A program made the position numbers and the translations under genes. Positions 31,310 through 42,890 of a stretch of DNA of 64,000 nt are shown piece by piece. The stretch comes from Strobilurus pachycystidiatus (taxonomy: Eukaryota; Basidiomycota; Agaricomycetes; Agaricales; Physalacriaceae), in assembly GCA_019915135.1 (NCBI GenBank), contig JAHLMK010000010.1, positions 1,054,001 through 1,118,000 on the forward strand, written 5' to 3'. How positions within the stretch are numbered: position 1 is the first letter of the stretch; each line of letters starts with the position of its first letter. The notes beneath the pieces were generated by a model that was not told where the DNA came from, made no database searches, and saw nothing but the letters and a program-made list of their open reading frames with translations.

Positions 31310-31459
31310 GATACCCACAATTCCTTTGAGAGGTATCCTTTTTCTTCAGAACCTCGTGGGGCCGAACTGGTAACTGGTTACTTAAATTTTAATACTGCTT
31401 CGAGACGTCGCGACAGTCGACTCGCCGCGGCGGCCGCACGTAGTTGGGGCGTTCATGAC

Positions 31460-31700
31460 TACTGGACGCCTTCTAGGCGATGCGGGTGACGCTGACACGG
31501 GGCGTCCTGCTGAGTTTTGTGCTATAGGGATCTATCTAGCTAGCAGGGAAGGTTCGGGAAGTCTACTGGCGGGTGCAGGACCCACTCTACTTAGGGGCTG
31601 AAGCTCTGAAGAGGCAGTGCTGTTCTATCCTGACTTGGGGAGAAGTTAGAACTGACCGAGGACCATACAAACTATGCCCGACATCCTCTGTAGGTGTTCA
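31460..31700 (+). pseudogene. SF3B1 C-terminal fragment in R1
   Basis: The plus strand reads in pieces LLSFVL, GKVREVYWRV and LYLGAEAL, matching the last HEAT repeats of SF3B1 (..GVLLS-VLQGLF..ARKVREVYW..YN.LYLG..). The minus strand at 60983-61198 keeps the same region in better shape. Frameshifts and stops are present. Confidence 0.75.
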
Positions 31701-32531
31701 TGTATTGACTATGTATAATATACTCTACATGTATATGTTTGTATCCTGTGAATGCACTTGCTTGCCTCTCGATTGGCATTACATACGATGCGCCCTCTTT
31801 CAAAGCCTTGATCCACCACTATGACGAGCCGACCCGCCTTTGTTGTGTGATTTCCGAAGTTCTCCCGCCACCATCGACATCGACGAACACGACGAATCGG
31901 AATCGTCTCCGGGGTAATGTGCAATCCCGAAAAAGGTGTACTTGACCGCAGGTTCAGTCTTGTTCCTTTGTGATTGAGTTCTCAATAATATAGTATGGTA
32001 AAAGGTGCAGTGCGTCTGGTTCTTAAATCGAAAGAACCCAATCAAATGCGGAGGAAAATATTGAGGTGATTGGTACCAGAACTTCGCGAAGGGTGGCATC
32101 AACCGTGCTTTTGACCAATAGAGCAGATGCCAAATACTAATGCGACACTGAGTCAGTCACTCGACACTGAAAGGTCAACAAGCACACCTGTGAAGGACAG
32201 GTTGCCCTCCATGCCTTCCACGGCGTTCACGGTTCTGCTGATGCGGTGAGTGTCGGGTCTCGTGAGGGCGGTTCCATGGAGCACCGAGAAACGGTAAAGC
32301 GATCAAGCAAGAAACGGCGAATTCTGGCTGCCTTTGGCGAGATCAGAACCAGCCACGACTGGAGAAAGCCAGATCGCAAAGGTAACAAATCACGCACAGG
32401 ACACTGTCGCGTCGTCTCTCCGCGCCTGCGTTTGTCCGGTCGTTTGGGTCACTGCCATGCTTCGCTTGAGAGGGTAGATGTGAGAGCTGCGCATGACTGA
32501 GATCCGCCAACCGTTCCAATACCAGTCCACG

Positions 32532-32885
32532 CTACTGCAAGCCACACACGAAGCGGCGTCGGCGCAGAGGAAGACTATTCCAAGCGACGTGCAAAGTTCT
32601 CTGCTCAGAGAAGATAGCATGAGTCCATCGGCCGTTCGAATACCAGCCCAGGCTACTGCAAGCCACACACGAAGCGGCGTCGGCGCAGAGGAAGTCTATT
32701 CCAGGCGACGTGCAAAGTTCTCTGCTCAGAGAAGATAGCCTGGGTCCGCCAACCGTTCCAATACCAGGCCATGCTACTGCAAGCCACACACGAAGCGGCG
32801 TCGGCGCAGAGGAAGTCTATTCCAGGCGACGTGCAATGCTCTCTGCTAAGAGAAAATAGCATGGATCCAGGCAAAGTCCTGGGAG
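32532..32885 (+). repeat. 121-bp tandem array in R1, three units
   Basis: Units start at 32532, 32653 and 32774. The last unit is followed by the block GGCAAAGTCCTGGGAGGCGC seen at all intact loci. Confidence 0.9.
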
Positions 32886-33233
32886 GCGCAGTTCTGGTAG
32901 GCCGTGGTGATGGTCGCCCGATGAGCGCAATTGACTGCCCGATCATGGCTTTCCGACTCGGCCCGGATGTCCACAGAGGTCTCGAGACTCTTACGAGACG
33001 GTCTTAAGACGCGATTCCTTGTTTCCTTCCGATCATCATCTCCACAGGCGACTCTACATGAATGGTCAAATTTCCTCCGCTACTTTCTCCGCTTCTCCCA
33101 ATTACCTCTCAATTGCAAGCAGACTTGTTCACATCCTTTGATTCGCCTGGAATTGCCGCATCCATCACTCGTGTCACACTCATGAAAGAATCTTCAGGGT
33201 TCGGGCTGAAAGAGCTTTCCTTGGCAGTACACG

Positions 33234-33240
33234 TATAAAG
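33234..33240 (+). promoter_or_regulatory. TATA box (TATAAAG)
   Basis: TATAAAG lies about 130 bp upstream of the first ATG of the open frame at 33366, immediately downstream of repeat R1. Confidence 0.4.
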
Positions 33241-33365
33241 ACCACGGCCGCTGTCTGTGGCTTTCTCATTCTGCTTTCATTGATCTAGAACATCGCCTTG
33301 GTTCCAACTCGTCGTCGCGTAGGTTGGATCTGTGCATCCTCCTCTCTAGTCTGACAGTTCTCAGC

Positions 33366-33953
33366 ATGCCCCGCGTCACCCAACCCCGGAGTCACCGCTC
33401 TCCAAGGACTGACCCAGTGGTTAGGACTTCCTCGGGAAGAAATGGCCAGGCCATTGCCACATCTCCCCTTCGGCGCTCGCCTCGAAACCATCCAGCCTCC
33501 ACTCCTACAGAGGATCGCGCCATGCCCTCTCCCTCTCACGGCGAACACGTCACGAGAACCCAGTCTGACCGCCAGGAAGCCGCACCATCCTTACCTCTCG
33601 TCGGAACATCGCTCAGCGGTGATTCTCGTCCAAAGATCAATGATCACCGTCGGAAGCGTTCGCATGCGCATCAAACACGACCGTCTTCAAGAAAATGTCT
33701 GACTCGTTCTTGTCCCTTTCCGTCTGTGCGCCTGGGTAGCGCTGTTGACGACGTAGCAAGGATGATTTGACGTGCGAGCTCGGCGATATCGTCAAGGACT
33801 CGGCCAGCATCAGGGTGTTAGCAAGAAGGTGCTCCCGCCGAGCTCCTCCAGGCACGCTCCTTGGAGCCGATGTCGTGGTGACATTCCCACAGATTCCTTG
33901 CCTAGTTCCAGGTGGCGATACGTAGACAATCCAAAGTTCTGGTCGTCCGATCA
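33366..33953 (+). CDS. Possible gene of unknown function (low confidence)
   Basis: ATG at 33366 opens MPRVTQPRSHRSPRTDPVVR, Arg/Ser/Pro-rich with many SPR/TPR-like repeats, running to a stop at 33770. An overlapping frame then reads DDLTCELGDIVKDSASIRVL to GGDT-stop near 33930, so an intron or frameshift near 33750 may join them. No domain is recognised. It may be a young or decayed gene. Confidence 0.3.
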
Positions 33954-34029
33954 GGCCGTTCGTGCGCGCCTTAAGGGCAACCCTAGAGAAAAGTTAGCTG
34001 GATCTATAGAGACTGTGACTAAACAATAA

Positions 34030-37000
34030 CTATCTACTCAAGCTACGCGATCCCTTGAGTAATAAAACTCAGATGTACCGTTCCTTGAGTAATTAGCTTG
34101 CGTAACTCACGTACCAGTAATCTACGGAGCGGAACACTCGAGCATACGACACAGTCAAGGGTCCCAGTACGTTAAGAGTGAAAGAGTGAAAATGAATGGA
34201 GTGTAACACTCAGGAGTATCCAAATCTCAGGGAAGAAGGAAAAAGCCTATACGTCGCCTCAAGGGTCCGCTTGCTCATGGGTTGCCGCAGGCTTGCTCTA
34301 GAGAATCGAGGAAATCATCCGAGTCGCGCCGAGCGGAGAAGGCGTAATTTTGGTATCGACCGATGCAGACTGCACTTTATCTGATGATTTCTAAGGCTTA
34401 TGTGGAGTTTGAATTGAGTTTACGAAGAATGTCAAGGCAGATGAGGACGAACATGTACGACCCAGCCGCTTTTCATGGATCGGTTCACGAGTTGTCCGTT
34501 GAAAGTTTCTCAGTGACGAGACTGACTGGGTCGGAGTCGGTGTGAACGTGGACGAAAGGAGAAAGGGCCTCCCCAGTAGCATGATTTGAAGGGTAGGAAA
34601 GACAAAAGATAATACAGAAGAGCGTTCCGTCGTTGATCCTGTCGAGCGGCGACAGGCGGAGAGGTTGTGCGGGTTCGTTCACTAAAAAAAGATTTGTGAG
34701 ATTGGGCGGCGTGACGAGTATACTATGCGCTGATCTACATCCTTCAGAGCGCTGAGATACTAGTGCGTAGTGGTCGTGAATGTTTGCCCATCTCTCTATG
34801 AGTAGCTGAGTGTAGTAAATGGCCCGACATTGCGTAAATGGGAGCAAGATTTCCAGGACATTGCTAGTGTTCCGCCGGTTCTCAACCGCGGAATGAAACT
34901 GAAGGAGACGTATATCACGGCGTCAACCGGACCACAAACTCTTTCCGCGGTCTCAGAGAGCAAGATGGAAGACCGCCACTGCGACACAGGTAAGCCAGAC
35001 ATGAGGACCATGGAAGACTGCTCTCCAGGCGGACCTTGTGAAAGTTTGTGCCAGCATTGAATGGGACGTCAGTGGCAAAGTGGGGGAGGAATGCACGGAA
35101 GAGCGCAAATAATACGCGTATTATGTACGAACATGGAATGCGGCTGCGAGGTCAACTTTCGCTCATAAGGGGAGGGCGAAGGGGAAGATAGCCTTTGCAA
35201 ATGGCGAAAACGCATCCACTTTAGTAATACTAGCTGCCATCGACAGTCTAAAGTGGCTGCCCTGTTTCTGAACTCGCCTTGGATAACTTGTGACCTTCCC
35301 AATCATGAGATAGGCCGACAAGAACGCACCTTTTTGAAGCTGGTCTCCCACGAATCCCTAGATGAGCGAATTCATAACAAACAACTACAAGTAGTATAAA
35401 GCCAAGCAGCAAAAGCTCCAAGTACAACCCTGTCGCGACAGAAACCGTCAACACTCAGGATGTGCAGAATTCTTCACATACTCTGCGCTTATGACTGTGG
35501 CTGTCAAAGGCCTATGGGATACGAAAAAGTGACCGCAGCCGCTACTCCTTGCCCACCAAACGACTGACTAGCGACAGATTGATTGCAAGAGCCCGGCCTG
35601 TCCTACGAGTAGGATGCACCCAACGACGGGACACAACCACGAGGAAGTGTGCGACCAACAGCACGTTCTGAACCGCTGATCAGACGCCACGCTAACGCCA
35701 GGTTTAGAGTCCATGCCCACTTCTCGTATACGACGGCGCACCGTCATATATTCTGCCCTGATTGTGTAGAAGTGCTTCTAGATGATGACACGAACCTCCA
35801 CTACGTGATTACTGCCAGCTTGAGCATCATCACGAGCCGCAGCGCTGTGGAGATTATCTCCGAGAAAGACGATGGGACGGATTTGGCGCAGATCTTTGGA
35901 AATCTGACGACGGGCCAGGAGGGGTAACGGCCCGACTGTTTGTCACATCCATGCTTCATTCATAGTATATAACTCGGAACGTACCATTCCTGATGACACT
36001 AGAGTACGCCAGCTCAATGTTCTTGATCAGCAGAAGGACGCCATACTCAAAACGATACGTGTCTACGAAAATGAAACCTGTATGATTTTGAGTTTCGGGT
36101 CTCTGCGACAATTGGACGACTTACATCCTAGGCCCGACCATGGCTGGAATCTTATATCGTATCATACTCCTGCTGCCGACATATGTGACAGGATAAATTA
36201 GAACTTTCCGAGATAGGGTGCGACGAAATGCACCGGATGTGCTGCATAGCGCTGTAGCAGCCGCATCCTCGGTGACGTCCTTATGCGCTGGGAGCGAGAA
36301 TGGCGGCGCAGGATCTGTCGACGCCAAGGGAATAGGCAGCAGTACATCCAAAAGCGTAAACAGGAGATATGGCGGAGAGTGAAGTTCAAAATGGGAAAGA
36401 TAGTCGCCAAGATGGCCAGAGGTGTCGCGCGCGTTGGTTAAAATGCGACTGCGTGTCGCCCAGACATCAATGTACCTTCGCCAGGCCGGTCTTCATCTTG
36501 GATCCCCGCAGCGGTTTCATTCTGAACTCTGGCCCAATCTCTTCTCGTCGGCAGTCGTCTTCTTCTTTCTGTTCCTCAATCCGTGATCCCCCAGGTCGTC
36601 AAAACAAATTCGGAGGCATGTTCGCAGTGCCTTATACGTGGACCGGTAAGGGTTGATTTCGATTCGTTTTCCTCCGTTTTCAGGATCACCTTCCCAATCG
36701 TAACCCGGCTGCCCGTAACGTGGAGCGTCCATTGAAGTACTTTGAAGTAGTACTGCAGCTCCTCCCCTTGATTATGACGATGTGTGCAATTGCCCTCCGA
36801 CGCGAGTGTCGCAATACACACAAGCACCTGCAGGACTCATCCGCGGAGAGCTCTGCGGAAAGCTTTTCTCCCTCGTCATACACGCATGATGTATCCCCGA
36901 ACTAAACAGCAGCAGCGGCAGAAGTCTTTGAGGTTGCTGTCTTGACGTTCCCGGCCCTGGGATCGCAAAAATTCTGAAATCGCCCCGTACGCCTAGTCAA

Positions 37001-37446
37001 ACTGCATGCAGGAACCTGGCAGTCTTCGCAATAGACCTAGTTGGTCACCTGGTAGCACTCCATGGCTTCTTCTCTGTGGCACCGATGAACTGCCGAAATA
37101 GAAAAGACTCTTCGGATCGTATATTTGGAGAAAATGGCAACGTCCTAATGCGACGGGGTAAAGTTGACTCCGAACGCGTTTGGGGATGGAGAAGGCGGGA
37201 TGAGACCAAGCAGGCACAGATATGGAAACACGCTCTCCCGGGTCCTTGTATGGGCGCTGGCACATGAGTCTCCTCGTAGCCCTCCTTGGGGCGCTTGGAT
37301 GAACCGTGGGGAGGCTTGCACTTCGTCTTCGACCGACTGGAGATGTCCGATCTGGCTAAACTCCATCGCCTCCAGGTCCACCGCCTCGGGTGCACGGTCG
37401 GCCCAGGCGCAATAGGAGCGGTCTCAGCGACCTTCGGCTTTCAGAC
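34030..37446. other. 3.4-kb stretch without recognised genes
   Basis: Open frames up to ~120 residues exist on both strands (such as 34485-34847 and 37045-37395, minus), but none shows a domain, a start in context or a consistent splice pattern. DLEAMEFSQIGHLQSVEDE (minus, near 37370) has protein-like composition and could be a gene remnant cut by the composite copy that begins at 37447. Confidence 0.4.
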
Positions 37447-37939
37447 TGAGACAAGGTAGCTTGTCTGCGGCAGCATGTAAACGCAGTAGAAGCTTGGTTT
37501 GCATGCGAGGCTAGCAATACAGGTTTAGAGTGAGAAGTTGGGGGGTGGAATATGCCAACATACCCAGCACTTTATGCGACATAAGGGCTTATCCGAATCG
37601 CTGGGGGGGATGCTCGTGCGGATGTCCGTGTTGAGTTCTTTCGCGGTGCGAGCACGCTGACAGGCTCGGTCCAACAGCGCGTCGAAGGTCTCGTCAACAG
37701 AAGGGGGCGGGTCAAGGAGGTTTGGGGGGGGCTGGATTGGGCGAGAGATGTCGTCCGGAGAAATATCGCCTGCGTCGTCGACAATGAAATCGCCACCTGT
37801 TGCCGGTTCAGACCATTTCAGACACAGCAGAAAGACGGTTCAGACCTGCTTCGTCGAGAGACGCATCTGAAGTATCTCCATCGTCCACAGCCGCCTCCAG
37901 ATCGACCAGACGACAGCGCTTGGGAGTCTTAGTAGACAT
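37447..37939 (-). pseudogene. Spt5-like 5' fragment, copy 3
   Basis: Exon 1 37939-37846, intron 37845-37797 and exon 2 37796-37564 are as in copy 1, including DKPLCRIKCW. The second intron and part of the next exon follow before the element edge truncates the gene inside the NGN domain. No internal stop is seen up to the edge. Confidence 0.75.
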
Positions 37940-38326
37940 CGTAATTTTCAGACTGGAAAGAGACCACCGTCAGTCATCGTCTGGGCCAACACAAGGGCCC
38001 AACGCGCATTATGGGCGTTGGCGACTGTTGGCGATGACGGTCGGAAGCAAAGGGAAAGGGACCGTGCGCTGCCCCTGAGTGTGACAAAGCCTTGCAAAAT
38101 GTTGTCTTCGGCTCGTACATGTTGTGCCCGAGACTGCCTTGAATGGCCGGCCTATCAGTGGTGCGCCAACAAATTCTCACGCCTTCTCGTTGCCATCCCG
38201 CCGTCATGGCAGGCGTCTGTGTAAAGGCGACATCGTGCGTGAGCGCCCATACAAAGCATTACGGGGCTGATTTTCCAGACAGATTTACTTCACGGTTCAA
38301 ACACAAACACAAGACCTTCCCGGACA

Positions 38327-41000
38327 ATGTTAAAGCGCTGTGCTGACCGCAACCTCGACCGTGTCGCCCGCGCCGGCCAAGCGCTCTCGCTGTGATCAGA
38401 GCCCCATCGACGTCGACGCCATGAACGCGCCCGGCGTCATGCAGGACGGCAAGCACAACCGCCAAAAACTCGACGCCATTCTGCCCACTCCCCGCAAATT
38501 CATGCCTACACTCCTACCGAATTTCCCGCTGTTGGCAGTGTCGCGTTCTCAAAGGCAGAGGACGCCCAGTACTTCGCCAAAATCGTGATGGAGGAGGACG
38601 AGACAGAGTTGACGGTCGACGAGATGAAGGAGCGCAAGTTCATGCGGCGCCTGCTCAAAATCAGACCGGCACGCCGCCCGTCAGGAAGACCGCCCTTCGC
38701 CAGATCACCGACAAGGGAGTTTCGGCCGCTCCTTTCCTTGCTCATGGAACGCGCATTGGAAGACTAGGAGCGCCATCTCCTCGTCAAGGTCATTGACCGG
38801 GTGCCATACACGCTTGGCGATCCTGTTCGCCCCTACGTCCACAAAATCCTTCTCGATATTGAGCCACTCCTCATTGACGAAGACTACTACGCCCGCGTAG
38901 AGGGTCGGGAGATCATCTCCAACCTGTCCAACGCAGCCGGTCTCGCCCACATGATTTCTACTACGCGTCCCGATATCGACTCTGGTGTTGTTCGAGCAGC
39001 TCGGTGAACAGAACTCTCATACTCCTGGTAATATCATCGCTGCCGAGGGAGCTATCGCCAATGTTGCCGGTATGATTCAGATGAACCTGCCGGTCAAGTA
39101 TCTTTGTGAGTCTTCCTTCGTTTCCTATAAGTTACCTCACAGAGCTAACTTCGTTGTTAGTGCCCCGGATGACGCTGATTCTCAGAAATCAGCTCGAGAA
39201 GGTGCAAGGTCATCCATCAACTTGATTGGACGTATCGCGGATCACGCTGCTTAGTTTGGCTGTTGCACCTGCTGAAGGCACACAAGAAGGGTGTCCGACG
39301 TGCTGCTCTGAACTCTCCCGGTCGCATTGCGGTTGGCGGTGCTTCTCATTGCAATACGGTCGCTATCGTTGCCGAGACTTGCGGACGTGAGGGTTTTCCG
39401 CTAGCTCTGCCAAGTATCATAATGACCCTTCCGCTCTAGCCTTCACGTGTATTTCTGCCATCCTGGTCGGGTACTGGACTGCAGAGTTGAATGGGCGGAC
39501 TGGCTGTTTGAAGACGCTGGTCGGTCGTGTTTGGATACATCGGACCACAGTCGGCGTACTATTGTGATTCCGTGGTGGTGACGATGCTGGAGGATGCGCT
39601 GGCGGATCGTGGGTCGCGCATCGCAACGCACTCGCTAGGCCTCTCGAAGCGCTTCGCATCGCGACGCGCTCTCTGGGTCGTGGAGCGCGAAAGCGCTTGA
39701 CATGGGCAAAGAGCCCCTGACGAGCGACCCATAAGCAGGCTCACACATTACAAGGGTATTTACTCAATTCGACAGATTAGTATTAAACTAATTGCTATTA
39801 CAGATGCACACTGTCCGTGTATAACAAATGCATAATCGCATCGGATGGTAGTTTCGAGGAGCTGGGTACTAGAAGCGCCATCATTAGCAGCCTGTGCCGA
39901 TATCGACTGCCGACGAGTATGTGCGCAACACCGCAGCTCGCGCCTTCTCTGTCGTAGTCTCCGCTCTTCGAATCCCCTCCCTCCTTCTTCCCTTTCCTCA
40001 GAGTCGCCTGTCTCTCCAAGAGTCGTGGCAAGCGCGTCACATTGGTACCCTTTTCGTCCAGCAGATCGCCGTAATGACGGGACGCGCTGTTCTCCCCCGC
40101 CTGCGCAATCTGGTTGACTGTATTGCTCAAGGTCTCCCTGACGATCAGCAGAAAGTACGGACGAGGACGGCCCTCGCTCTTGCTGCATTGGCTGAAGCGG
40201 CTGTGCCTTATGGTATTGAAGCGTTCGACAACGTCTAGAAACCGCTTTGCCTGGATATCCGTCTTCACCGCGGCAAATGTCTCGCTGCCTTCCTGAACGC
40301 TATTGGTTCCATCAATCCACCCATGGACCCCGAATATGCGTCGTACTACACGATCCAATCACCGACATTCTTATCCGCACCTCGGACGAAGAGCTGAAGA
40401 ACTTATCCTGGAGGTCGGCAAGCATCCTGCTGCCAGGGTTGGTGTCACTCCTCAGTACATCAAGCCCGACATCCTGACAGACTTTGTCAATGTCTTTCGG
40501 CATCCGTCAGCTGGCGCTTGACTGCAGGAACTACAAGCAGGTCACGGAGACTACCGTGGAGCTTGCGCAGAAGGCTGGGGTGTTGGAGACTCGGAGGCAG
40601 AGGCGTATGGGAGGATGGTGACGGTGCCCATGACAAAGGACGCCAGGACTATCGGTGATCCGGACATTGACGAGGGCCTCGAGGTCCGCCTAATCAACGG
40701 TATCATTTTGTCGTTCCAAGAGGGAGGGCCAAGTCGTGATGGACGGCTTCGGCACCGTCGTGAAAGCCCTGGGCATCCGCGTCAAGCCCTACCTCACCCA
40801 ATTCGTTTCCAGCATCCTTTGGCCTCTCAACAACAAGAGCGCGAAAAGTTCGTCAGGAGGCGGCGGATCTTACGACTCGGTCGGCTGTGGTTGTCCAGCG
40901 GTGTGGTGAAAACCAACTGCTCCACAAACTTGGTCTGGTGTTGTCCGAGCAGCCTGGTGAAGAGTACACCGATACATTGTATCAACGCTGTTGAGGCGAG
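38327..41000 (+). pseudogene. SF3B1 pseudogene, copy 3
   Basis: Segments A (to RPDID), B (FEQLGE..TMLEDALADR) and C ([12 protein letters not shown]..) follow copy 1 base for base with a few substitutions. The intron is at 39106-39160. There is a TAG at 38765-38767. Segment C reaches LVLSEQPGEEY near 40970 and then decays into stops. Confidence 0.88.
39820..39900 (-). pseudogene. Y14/RBM8A RRM fragment, copy 3
   Basis: Same translation as in copy 1 ([25 protein letters not shown]), at +32970. Confidence 0.7.
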
Positions 41001-41602
41001 CTATCACCAATGATGTCGGTACGAGTCCGTCGTCAGACATTAAGCGCATAACATGGTTGCCAATTGTAAATGACTTCGACACTCAGTCCTGATTTCCTTC
41101 TTACTTATTACTTCACAGAGCATCAATTCAAAGCCATGCAGGATCAACTAAATTGCATAGAAGCTCTTCTTCTTCGAACTGAAGTTGGCTCTGGCTCAAT
41201 TATGAGTCAAGCTAGCCATCAAGAAGATAAATGAGATGCGAGTTGAGCAAAGCTGGGTGGACGAGGCATGAGCTGAGCTATGTTTTCTCTATTCATTCGT
41301 TATTGATATGTTGCTATTTCAAGTCTTGTAATAATGAGTAACGGTGAAGAAGTGCTGAGCGTGTATAAGTAGCAGTGAAACAATCACTGTTCTTTAGTTT
41401 CGATATATTTCCAGAGCCAGAACACGCACAACAGTGTGTCAGCTGCTTGAAGAGTGACGTTCAGTGGGAAATTGACAGATATTCGGAGTGCGCGACGTTC
41501 ATTCATCTACAAGTACATGCGAGATTGAAAACAAGAAAACTAGCGAAGTCGTGGTGCTAAAGTGTCCATAGAAATCACGAGAAAAAAAAACCCCGTCCTC
41601 TC
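41001..41602. other. AT-rich spacer
   Basis: No gene recognised. TATAAGTAG near 41366 is a weak TATA-like match with no supported gene after it. Confidence 0.4.
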
Positions 41603-42508
41603 TCAGTTGCCGTTGTACGGCCGTGCAAAACGCCTCCTTCGATAATGCCTCCTTCTAACCTGGGGTCGTGGACCTGTACTCTGCGAATTCCGGCTAGCGC
41701 TGGCGATGGCTGAATAGTCGATCAAATGTACGGCTTCTGCAAGGTCCCGCCGGCGTTCAAGCTCCAGGAGCGTTCGCTGGCGTTCAAGCTCCTGATGCTC
41801 CAGGAGCAATCGCTGGCGTTCGAGCTCCTCCTGATGCTGGCGCTGGCGTTCAAGCTCCTGTGCTTTCTCCTTATCATCGTCCCAGATAGCAGCTCCCATA
41901 CCCAGCAATTCCAGTAGAGTGACAGTATGGCCCACGAATGTGATCGGTGTTCTGATTCGTTCTCCAGGATTAGGGACCAAAAGAATATCGTCTAAAGGCC
42001 TATGAGTATAATCAGTCATGGAGGACTACCAAAGAAGCGGGTTGGCTTACCTCACGGGATGCGGCCACATGTACCAGGAAAGATCCATGTGTATAAGTGC
42101 CAGCATGAACGTAATGTTGCCAGCGAGGGAGGACCAAGGACGGATCTCCTCGCGCATATCATTGGCATTAGCGTGATGAGTGATGAGGCGAAGCATTACG
42201 GCCAAAGCAGGGCAATAGGCCTCATAGCTTTCTCGTACTAGATCCTCCAGTAGAGTGTGCATACGTTGAGTTTCGCCAGAGTGCCTAGCTAGCGTTGAGT
42301 ACTATAGTTCACTCGACTGAAGAAAAACTGACATGACTACTCCCATTTCGAACCTCGTGGCCTTGACTCTGTCGAAGAAGATCCCGAAAAATTCCCCTAG
42401 CCTGTGAACCTCGATGACACCGTCGCGTATGTCGTTCGAGAGCGCAAAGTGGTCGAGAATGCCATATTCTGGCTGGAATTGGATGCATAAGTCAGCGAAG
42501 GAGAGCAT
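41603..42508 (-). CDS. Unknown protein with Gln/Glu/Arg-rich coiled coil, three exons
   Basis: ATG at 42508 (MLSFADLCIQFQPEYGILDH). Exon 1 ends ..RFEMGVVM at a GTCAGT donor near 42334. Exon 2 resumes HSGETQRMHTLLEDLVRESY and runs to SWYMWPHPVR. A 50-nt intron (GTAAGC..CATAG) leads to exon 3 with PLDDILLVPNPGERIRTPIT, FVGHTVTLLELLGMGAAIWD and a repetitive helix (ELERQRQHQEELERQRLLLE) that ends RRFARPYNGN. The helix DNA is a degenerate 24-36 bp tandem repeat with CTGGCGTTCAAGCTCC-type units at 41750-41860. The family is not recognised; such repeats expand and contract easily. Confidence 0.65.
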
Positions 42509-42639
42509 GACGGGTAGTCTGGAGTGTCCTACCCGTGACGATGCAAGCAGGACTGCTATTTAAGCCAAACTGTAACCCTATGGCGTAGGTATCGCGGCCT
42601 AGGAGTCCACGCCATGCGCGGCAGAAACTGGCATGAGGC

Positions 42640-42890
42640 CTTGAGAAGGTTAGAGATTATTTCAATGAGATGTCGAGCATAGAATGTGCTATTCAACTCA
42701 GAGTTGATTACGGGACTCTGTTTGTGGAGATTGGGCACCCTAGCTCCTACAAATAGGTAAGTCGAGTGCGATATCTAGAAGGTTGTCTCAGTGAAGTGTG
42801 CATGGTAGTTACCGACTGATGAACCGCGGTGAACGGACCTGCATCGAGGCTTCGCGTTCACATCATGGGTCCTAGTTAGGGTAAATTTGT
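42640..42890 (+). repeat. Diverged dispersed repeat, related to 10010-10250
   Basis: It shares the order AGAGATTAT, TTGGGCACCCT, ATAGGTAAGTC and ACCGACTGATGAACCG with the 10 kb locus. It lies just upstream of the minus-strand gene starting at 42508. Confidence 0.55.

Larger units (their letters stand above)
31440..33006 (+). repeat. Dispersed repeat R1 (SF3B1 3' end plus 121-bp array)
   Basis: It is the inverted counterpart of 59641-61150 (coordinate sum 92647 over 31.68-33.0 kb), at roughly 90 percent identity. It starts with a degraded SF3B1 C-terminal piece and runs through TGTTCATGTATTGACTATG and GGTTCAGTCTTGTTCC to three 121-bp units and the end block GTCTCGAGACTCTTACGAG. It is a 5'-truncated relative of composite copy 4. 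Confidence 0.8.
37447..41000 (+). mobile_element. Composite Spt5/SF3B1/Y14 element, copy 3
   Basis: It is collinear with copy 1 at +32970 from 37447 to about 40930 without a net insertion or deletion. The left end cuts into the NGN exon of the Spt5-like arm. The right end continues SF3B1 segment C into LVLSEQPGEEY and then degraded sequence, where copy 1 has the inserted B2 segment. It carries the same TAG stop, the same A-to-B jump and the same Y14 fragment as copy 1. Confidence 0.85.
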
